A stretch of DNA of 9,174 nt from a bacterium (GTDB lineage: Bacteria; UBA6262; WVXT01). Both the position numbers and the translations under genes were made by a program. The stretch spans positions 1 through 9,174 of the forward strand of contig DATKVN010000057.1 in assembly GCA_035530055.1 (NCBI GenBank), given 5' to 3'. Position 1 is the first letter of the stretch. Each line of letters starts with the position of its first letter. A model generated the notes under the pieces. That model had not been told where the DNA came from and ran no database searches. It saw only the letters and a program-made list of their open reading frames with translations. This document shows positions 5,952 to 9,174 of this stretch, one piece after another.

Positions 5952-5996
5952 GTAGCAGACTTTAGTCTGCGTCAAGGAGTCACTCCGATTCATCGG
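5952..5996. repeat. GTAG-headed hairpin followed by two small palindromes
   Basis: GTAG at 5952-5955 leads into the hairpin GCAGAC-TTTA-GTCTGC (5955-5970). GGAGT-C-ACTCC (5976-5986) and CCGAT-TC-ATCGG (5985-5996) follow. The first hairpin has the same head and TTTA loop as the one at 2705-2726 with a different stem. The block lies just downstream of the proB stop. No T-run follows in the proB direction, so it is not a classical terminator. Confidence 0.65.
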
Positions 5997-6014
5997 GATA
6001 CCTGGTCGGTCACA

Positions 6015-7115
6015 CTACTCTTTTAAGATAACCAGGTTATCCCTGTGGATTACCTCATCGTAATCCTTATATCCCAGAGTTTTTTCTATCTGCGAAGACT
6101 TCTTACCTTTAATTTTTTCTATTTCATCAGATGAATAGGAAGTTAATCCCCGGGCAAATTCCTTTCCTTCCATATCCACTACTGCCACGCAGGCTCCTGT
6201 ATTAAATCTACCTTCCACTCCACTAATCCCTGAAGGAAGCAGACTCTTACCTCTTTTCAGGAGTGCCTCTTTGGCTCCTTCGTCAACAGCAATCTTACCT
6301 TCTATCCTGGTATCAAAAGCTATCCAGCGTTTGCGGGAGACTATTTTCTCTTTTCCCGCAAGAAATTTTGTTCCCGGGTTCTCTCCCTTCCAGATTTCTC
6401 TCAGAACTTTTTCTTTATTACCATTGGCAATATACATTGTAATGCCGCTGGCAGTGGCAATCTTGGCTGCCTCAAGCTTGGTTACCATTCCCCCGGTTCC
6501 TCTCTGGCTTCCCCTGCCACTGGCTTTCTCTTCCAGCTCAGCAGTAATCGTTTCTATCTCCTTTATTAATTTCACTTTCTTTTCTACCCGGGGGTCTTGA
6601 GAAAAGAAGCCATCCACATCAGTTAAAATTACCAACTGGTCAGCCTCTACCTTACTGGCTACCAGTGCGGAAAGCCGGTCATTATCTCCAAATTTAATTT
6701 CCTCTACAGCAACTGTATCGTTCTCATTTACCACAGGAACCACACCCAGGCTAAGAAGAGTCAACAGGGTATTTCTGGCATTGAGATACCTCTGGCGCTG
6801 GGCGAGGTCATCAGAGGTCAATAGAACCTGAGCCACCAGGCGATTATGTTTTCTGAAAAATTTCTCGTATATACCCATAAGATAGCCCTGCCCGATACTG
6901 GCCAGTGCCTGTTTTTCGCGGATGGAGCCACCCTGCAATTTCAACCTTCCCAGTCCCGCGCCGATTGCACCAGAAGTCACAATGATTACCTCTGCACCCG
7001 AGTTGAGGAGTTCCGCCACATCGTCCACAATCCTCTCTATAGTGACTTCATTGATAACTCCGGAAGGTTTGGTTAAAACAGTGGTGCCAATCTTTATCAC
7101 TACTCTCTTTTTCAT
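6015..7115 (-). CDS. proB: Glutamate 5-kinase ProB
   Basis: ProB phosphorylates glutamate with ATP to gamma-glutamyl phosphate, the first and feedback-controlled step of proline synthesis, in the cytoplasm. The amino-acid kinase domain covers about residues 1-255: VVIKIGTTVLT at the N-terminus, VTSGAIGAG (46-54), VNENDTV (129-135), GDNDRLSALVASKV (143-156), LTDVDGFF (164-171) and GTGGMVTKLEAA (207-217). A C-terminal PUA domain follows from about residue 265 (LLPSGISGVEG, then VVDMEGKEFARGL). At 366 residues it matches the two-domain form, such as the E. coli protein. The ATG overlaps the obg stop as ATGA (7112-7115), indicating translational coupling. proA, the usual partner, does not follow; repeats and the MarR-type promoter lie downstream. 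Confidence 0.95.
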   Translation of the reverse strand: MKKRVVIKIGTTVLTKPSGVINEVTIERIVDDVAELLNSGAEVIIVTSGAIGAGLGRLKLQGGSIREKQALASIGQGYLMGIYEKFFRKHNRLVAQVLLTSDDLAQRQRYLNARNTLLTLLSLGVVPVVNENDTVAVEEIKFGDNDRLSALVASKVEADQLVILTDVDGFFSQDPRVEKKVKLIKEIETITAELEEKASGRGSQRGTGGMVTKLEAAKIATASGITMYIANGNKEKVLREIWKGENPGTKFLAGKEKIVSRKRWIAFDTRIEGKIAVDEGAKEALLKRGKSLLPSGISGVEGRFNTGACVAVVDMEGKEFARGLTSYSSDEIEKIKGKKSSQIEKTLGYKDYDEVIHRDNLVILKE

Positions 7116-8092
7116 TTTTTTAATTTTCTCCTGATCGCCTGAAGTAGTTCTTTTATACCTTCCCTGGTAAGAGCTGAGATGGGATAGACTTTCTTTTTAA
7201 TCCGGGAACTAAATTTTTTTAAATTGGTTGCTGCGGAGGGAATGTCCATCTTATTGACAACAACTATCTGGGGCTTCTTCAGCAGTTGGGGATTGAAAGC
7301 TTTCAATTCTTTATTAGTTGCTATATAATTGTCGAAAGGGCTCGCGCCTGCATAGCCCTGAATGTCCACCAGGTGAACCAAAACTTCAGTCCTTTCGATA
7401 TGGCGTAAGAACTGGTCACCCAAACCCTTACCTTTATGGGCATCGGCAATTAGTCCGGGAATGTCTGCTACTATGAAACTTTCGCCTTCGCCAAGCCAGA
7501 CTACTCCCAGGTTGGGTGCTAAAGTAGTGAAGGGATAATTGGCAATCTTTGGGCGAGCACTGGAAATAACCGAAAGAAGGGTTGACTTTCCGGCATTAGG
7601 ATACCCCAGAAGACCCACCTGGGCAATCAACTTCAATTCCAATTTTAAAGTGACAGTCTCTCCAGCCTCACCTTCTTCGGCAAAGCGTGGAACACGCTCT
7701 CGGCGCGACTTGAACTTCGCATTGCCCCTTCCACCCCGACCGCCGCGTGCCACAATGACACTCTGTCCCTCATTCACTAAGTCACAGATTACTTCCTCTC
7801 CCTTATAGACAAAGGTGCCCAAGGGTACCTTCAAAATTAAATCTGCTCCCGCCTTCCCGAAGCGATTGTTTCCCGACCCGTGTGCGCCTTTTTGGGCTCG
7901 ATAATGGGGCTGGCGGGAGAAATCGAGGAGAGTCTTGATGCTGGAGGAGGTTACCAGAAGGATGTTACCACCTTTTCCGCCGTCTCCTCCATCCGGACCG
8001 CCGCGAGGAATAAACTTCTCGCGTCGAAAGGAGACACAGCCATCGCCCCCATTTCCGGCTTGTACAAATATTTTCGCCTGGTCAATGAACAT
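7112..8092 (-). CDS. obg: Obg/CgtA GTPase, ribosome assembly factor (short form)
   Basis: Obg is an essential GTPase that binds the maturing 50S subunit and links ribosome assembly to growth state. The glycine-rich Obg fold occupies residues 1-157 (FVQAGNGGDGCVSFRREKF, GGPDGGDGGKGG, then VARGGRGGRGNAKF). The G domain follows with G1 GYPNAGKS (163-170), G2 around YPFTT (186-190), G3 DIPG (210-213), G4 NKMD (280-283) and G5 SAL (306-308). The C-terminal OCT domain found in longer Obg proteins (about 430 residues in Bacillus) is absent. At 326 residues this is the minimal form. The ATG has a GAAGG site about 5 bases upstream and lies 11 bases after rpmA. The rplU-rpmA-obg order is widely conserved. 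Confidence 0.96.
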   Translation of the reverse strand: MFIDQAKIFVQAGNGGDGCVSFRREKFIPRGGPDGGDGGKGGNILLVTSSSIKTLLDFSRQPHYRAQKGAHGSGNNRFGKAGADLILKVPLGTFVYKGEEVICDLVNEGQSVIVARGGRGGRGNAKFKSRRERVPRFAEEGEAGETVTLKLELKLIAQVGLLGYPNAGKSTLLSVISSARPKIANYPFTTLAPNLGVVWLGEGESFIVADIPGLIADAHKGKGLGDQFLRHIERTEVLVHLVDIQGYAGASPFDNYIATNKELKAFNPQLLKKPQIVVVNKMDIPSAATNLKKFSSRIKKKVYPISALTREGIKELLQAIRRKLKK

Positions 8093-8103
8093 ACAAGCCT
8101 TCT

Positions 8104-8355
8104 TTACTGGTAAACGCTGACTCGTTTCCTTTTCTTACCAAAACGTTCAAAACTAACCCTGCCTGAAATTAAAGCAAACAGGGTATCGTCACTTCCCTTA
8201 CCTACATTAAGTCCCGGGTAGAATTTCGTGCCTCTCTGACGAATTAAAATACTACCTGCCGATACAAATTGACCGGCAGAAGCCTTCAATCCCAATCTTC
8301 GTCCTGCACTATCCCGGTTATTTCCTGTAGAACCTTGTCCTTTCTTGTGAGCCAT
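8104..8355 (-). CDS. rpmA: 50S ribosomal protein bL27
   Basis: bL27 sits in the large subunit with its N-terminal tail reaching the peptidyl-transferase centre. The protein starts [16 protein letters not shown] and continues with [30 protein letters not shown] and [13 protein letters not shown], all diagnostic. It is 83 residues, typical of the family. The frame can be extended three codons to a GTG at 8362-8364. The ATG at 8353-8355 is preferred because the AAGGCGGTG site is well placed for it and the mature family N-terminus is AHKKG. It therefore lacks the cleavable N-terminal extension of Firmicutes-type bL27, and accordingly no prp protease gene lies between it and rplU. It is in one transcript with rplU and obg. 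Confidence 0.97.
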   Translation of the reverse strand: MAHKKGQGSTGNNRDSAGRRLGLKASAGQFVSAGSILIRQRGTKFYPGLNVGKGSDDTLFALISGRVSFERFGKKRKRVSVYQ

Positions 8356-8360
8356 AAAAG

Positions 8361-8370
8361 CCACCGCCTT
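8361..8370 (-). promoter_or_regulatory. Ribosome-binding site deciding the rpmA start
   Basis: AAGGCGGTGG on the minus strand (one mismatch to AAGGAGGTGG) leaves 6 bases between GGTG and the ATG at 8353-8355. The GTG at 8362-8364 lies inside this site, so it cannot sensibly be the start. Confidence 0.7.
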
Positions 8371-8376
8371 TTAAAG

Positions 8377-8691
8377 TCAGACTTTTTTTATTTCCTTTAT
8401 TTTTACTACCGTATATTGGTGTCTATGCCCCAGTGTTTTCTTATAGTCTTTCCGCCGCCGTTTCTTAAAAACTATAATTTTCTTTGCCTTAAAATGCCTT
8501 TTGACCTCTGCTAATACTGTTACTTTATCAATGTAGGGCCTTCCTATCTCTACTTTTTCACCATTTACCAACAGGAGGATATTATTCAATTCGATAATAT
8601 CTCCGGGTTTCTTACTAGTCTTCTCAATATTTACCACCGACCCTTCTTCCACCTTATACTGTTTTCCAGCAGTCTCGATTATTGCATACAT
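8377..8691 (-). CDS. rplU: 50S ribosomal protein bL21
   Basis: bL21 is a large-subunit protein that binds 23S rRNA together with bL20. The start MYAIIETAGKQYKVEEG and the C-terminal stretch KIIVFKKRRRKDYKK followed by TLGHRHQYTVVKI are diagnostic. The length of 104 residues is standard. The ATG at 8689-8691 has a GAGGTG site 5 bases upstream and is the first gene after the promoter at 8723-8751. The predicted leader is only about 25 bases, so there is no room for the structured bL21 leader known from some bacteria. rpmA begins 21 bases after the stop. Confidence 0.97.
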   Translation of the reverse strand: MYAIIETAGKQYKVEEGSVVNIEKTSKKPGDIIELNNILLLVNGEKVEIGRPYIDKVTVLAEVKRHFKAKKIIVFKKRRRKDYKKTLGHRHQYTVVKIKEIKKV

Positions 8692-8722
8692 AACTCCACC
8701 TCAGATAAAATTTGTTTTAATA

Positions 8723-8751
8723 ATTTTATATATTTATTCCCTCTTTGTCAA
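8723..8751 (-). promoter_or_regulatory. Sigma70-type promoter of rplU-rpmA-obg-proB
   Basis: On the minus strand TTGACA (8746-8751) is followed by 17 bases and TAAAAT (8723-8728) in an AT-rich stretch, with the rplU ATG 31 bases further on. Both hexamers and the spacing are the same as those of the promoter at 5882-5910. Confidence 0.8.
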
Positions 8752-8774
8752 GCCCTACCTGGTTTTTGGTTTTG

Positions 8775-8795
8775 GGAGTCCTCCCGAAAGGGAGG
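8775..8795. repeat. GGAG-headed hairpin, identical to an arm at 4940-4960
   Basis: GGAGTCC leads into CCTCCC-GAAA-GGGAGG (8780-8795), a perfect 6-bp stem with a GNRA loop. All 21 bases recur as the reverse complement at 4940-4960. It lies between the rplU promoter and the composite element at 8806-8924. Confidence 0.85.
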
Positions 8796-8805
8796 GATGA
8801 TAACC

Positions 8806-8924
8806 TGTAGCTGCAGAGCGATAGCTCTGCATTGTAGGGGCGACACTCCGTGGTCGCCCAAAAGAAGGGACGGCACAGAGTCCGTCCCCTACAGAGAAGG
8901 CAAAGCTTACGCTTTGTAACTACA
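8806..8924. repeat. Nested composite of four GTAG-headed hairpins (REPIN within REPIN)
   Basis: The outer arms 8806-8830 and 8900-8924 are imperfect inverted copies (19 of 25 positions), each TGTAG plus a hairpin: TGCAGAGC-GATA-GCTCTGCA (8812-8831) and CAAAGC-TTAC-GCTTTG (8901-8916). The inner arms 8833-8859 and 8867-8893 are a second inverted pair, joined by TGTAGGGG (8833-8840) and CCCCTACA (8886-8893). Their hairpins are GGGCGAC/GTCGCCC (8838-8859) and GGGACGG/CCGTCCC (8867-8888). Between the inner arms four consecutive stem pairs differ, all compensated, while the 8-base loop keeps ACTCYGTG. With the hairpin at 8775-8795 and the terminator at 8937-8972, this accounts for most of the 305-base stretch without a gene between rplU and the barrel gene. 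No transposase gene is present. Confidence 0.8.
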
Positions 8925-8936
8925 AAGGAGAAATAC

Positions 8937-8972
8937 AAAAAAAACCGCTAACGTCATTCCATCCGCCAGCAG
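8937..8972 (-). terminator. Intrinsic terminator of the outer-membrane barrel gene
   Basis: On the minus strand CTGCTGGCG (8964-8972) pairs with CGTTAGCGG (8945-8953) over 9 bp, including three G-U pairs, around a 10-base loop. Eight T follow (8937-8944). It lies 24 bases after the stop codon of the partial gene at the right edge. Confidence 0.8.
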
Positions 8973-8996
8973 TCATTATATAACTTTTCTATTACC

Positions 8997-9174
8997 TTAA
9001 AATCTTGCGCTGAACGATATTCTATGAGTTTCACCCAGGTCACCAAAAGGAACAAAAGAATAATCCATCTGATACCCAAAAAGTCTCATCCCCAAACCTG
9101 CTCCCATGCCAAGAAAATCACCAATCTTCTCATCTCCTTTATTAACCACTGCGCTAAGGAGTCTACCAACATAG
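8997..9174 (-). CDS. C-terminal 58 residues of a PorV/PorQ-family (UPF0164-like) outer-membrane barrel
   Basis: The frame is open from the right edge to the TAA at 8997-8999. The visible protein includes NKGDEKIGDFLGMGAGLGMR, then LFGYQMDYSFVPFGDLGETH and RISFSARF. The alternating pattern, the DYSFVPFGDLGETHRIS stretch and the terminal Phe (a typical last-strand signal for the BAM machinery) fit the C-terminal strands of PorV/PorQ-like barrels. The founding members work in type IX secretion, but many relatives in candidate phyla have no known role. The N-terminus is outside the window, so length and signal peptide cannot be judged. An intrinsic terminator follows, making this the end of a separate transcript. 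Confidence 0.75.
   Translation of the reverse strand, partial: YVGRLLSAVVNKGDEKIGDFLGMGAGLGMRLFGYQMDYSFVPFGDLGETHRISFSARF

Noticed and set aside
5952-6014. Intrinsic terminator after proB
   Set aside because: The hairpins are present but no T-run follows on the minus strand, so they are better explained as repeats.
8692-8722. Structured bL21 leader or riboswitch before rplU
   Set aside because: The predicted leader is only about 25 bases and shows no stem.
8775-8924. CRISPR array or tRNA-like cluster
   Set aside because: The hairpins are inverted and nested, not regularly spaced direct repeats with unique spacers, and no cloverleaf with anticodon arm or CCA-proximal stem can be drawn.
8726-8938. 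70-codon open frame on the minus strand upstream of rplU
   Set aside because: It is a translation of the hairpin repeats and the promoter; Cys/Arg-rich sequence with no family resemblance.

Overview
The window carries bacterial chromosome genes that are all on the minus strand, so they read from right to left. The organism is a diderm (outer membrane-bearing) bacterium. The right edge holds the C-terminus of an outer-membrane beta-barrel of PorV/PorQ-like type ending in Phe, and the centre holds a probable serine palmitoyltransferase-like lipid gene set. The mixture (PorV-like barrel, SPT-like enzyme, phasin-like protein, many intergenic hairpin repeats, cdaA next to glmM) suggests an uncultured lineage such as Omnitrophota or a neighbouring candidate phylum. 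That placement is an inference of low to moderate confidence.

Right part (about 8997 to 6015): the end of the barrel gene and its terminator come first. Next is a roughly 200-base stretch made almost entirely of hairpin repeats, followed by a good sigma70-type promoter. That promoter drives rplU (bL21), rpmA (bL27), obg (ribosome-assembly GTPase) and proB (glutamate 5-kinase). obg and proB overlap by 4 bases. proA does not follow.

Middle part (about 5996 to 3722): a second promoter with the same layout (TTGACA, 17 bp, TAAAAT) drives a MarR-type regulator and a small phasin-like protein. After another block of repeats comes a GT28 lipid glycosyltransferase of the MGDG synthase/UgtP type, overlapping by 4 bases with an extended SDR reductase/epimerase.

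Left part (2647 to 1): a repeat-filled gap of 109 bases separates the SDR from an alpha-oxoamine synthase that looks like serine palmitoyltransferase. It is followed 33 bases later by cdaA (c-di-AMP synthase), a 31-codon one-helix ORF that looks like a CdaR/YbbR reduced to its membrane anchor, and the start of glmM (phosphoglucosamine mutase), which runs off the left edge.

As a working model, the glycosyltransferase, SDR and SPT-like enzyme form a sphingolipid or glycosphingolipid module placed directly upstream of a c-di-AMP/cell-wall-precursor module. The other theme is a set of short GTAG- or GGAG-headed hairpins, several in inverted pairs with compensatory stem changes. These resemble REP/REPIN elements mobilised in trans by a RAYT transposase, which is not in this window.
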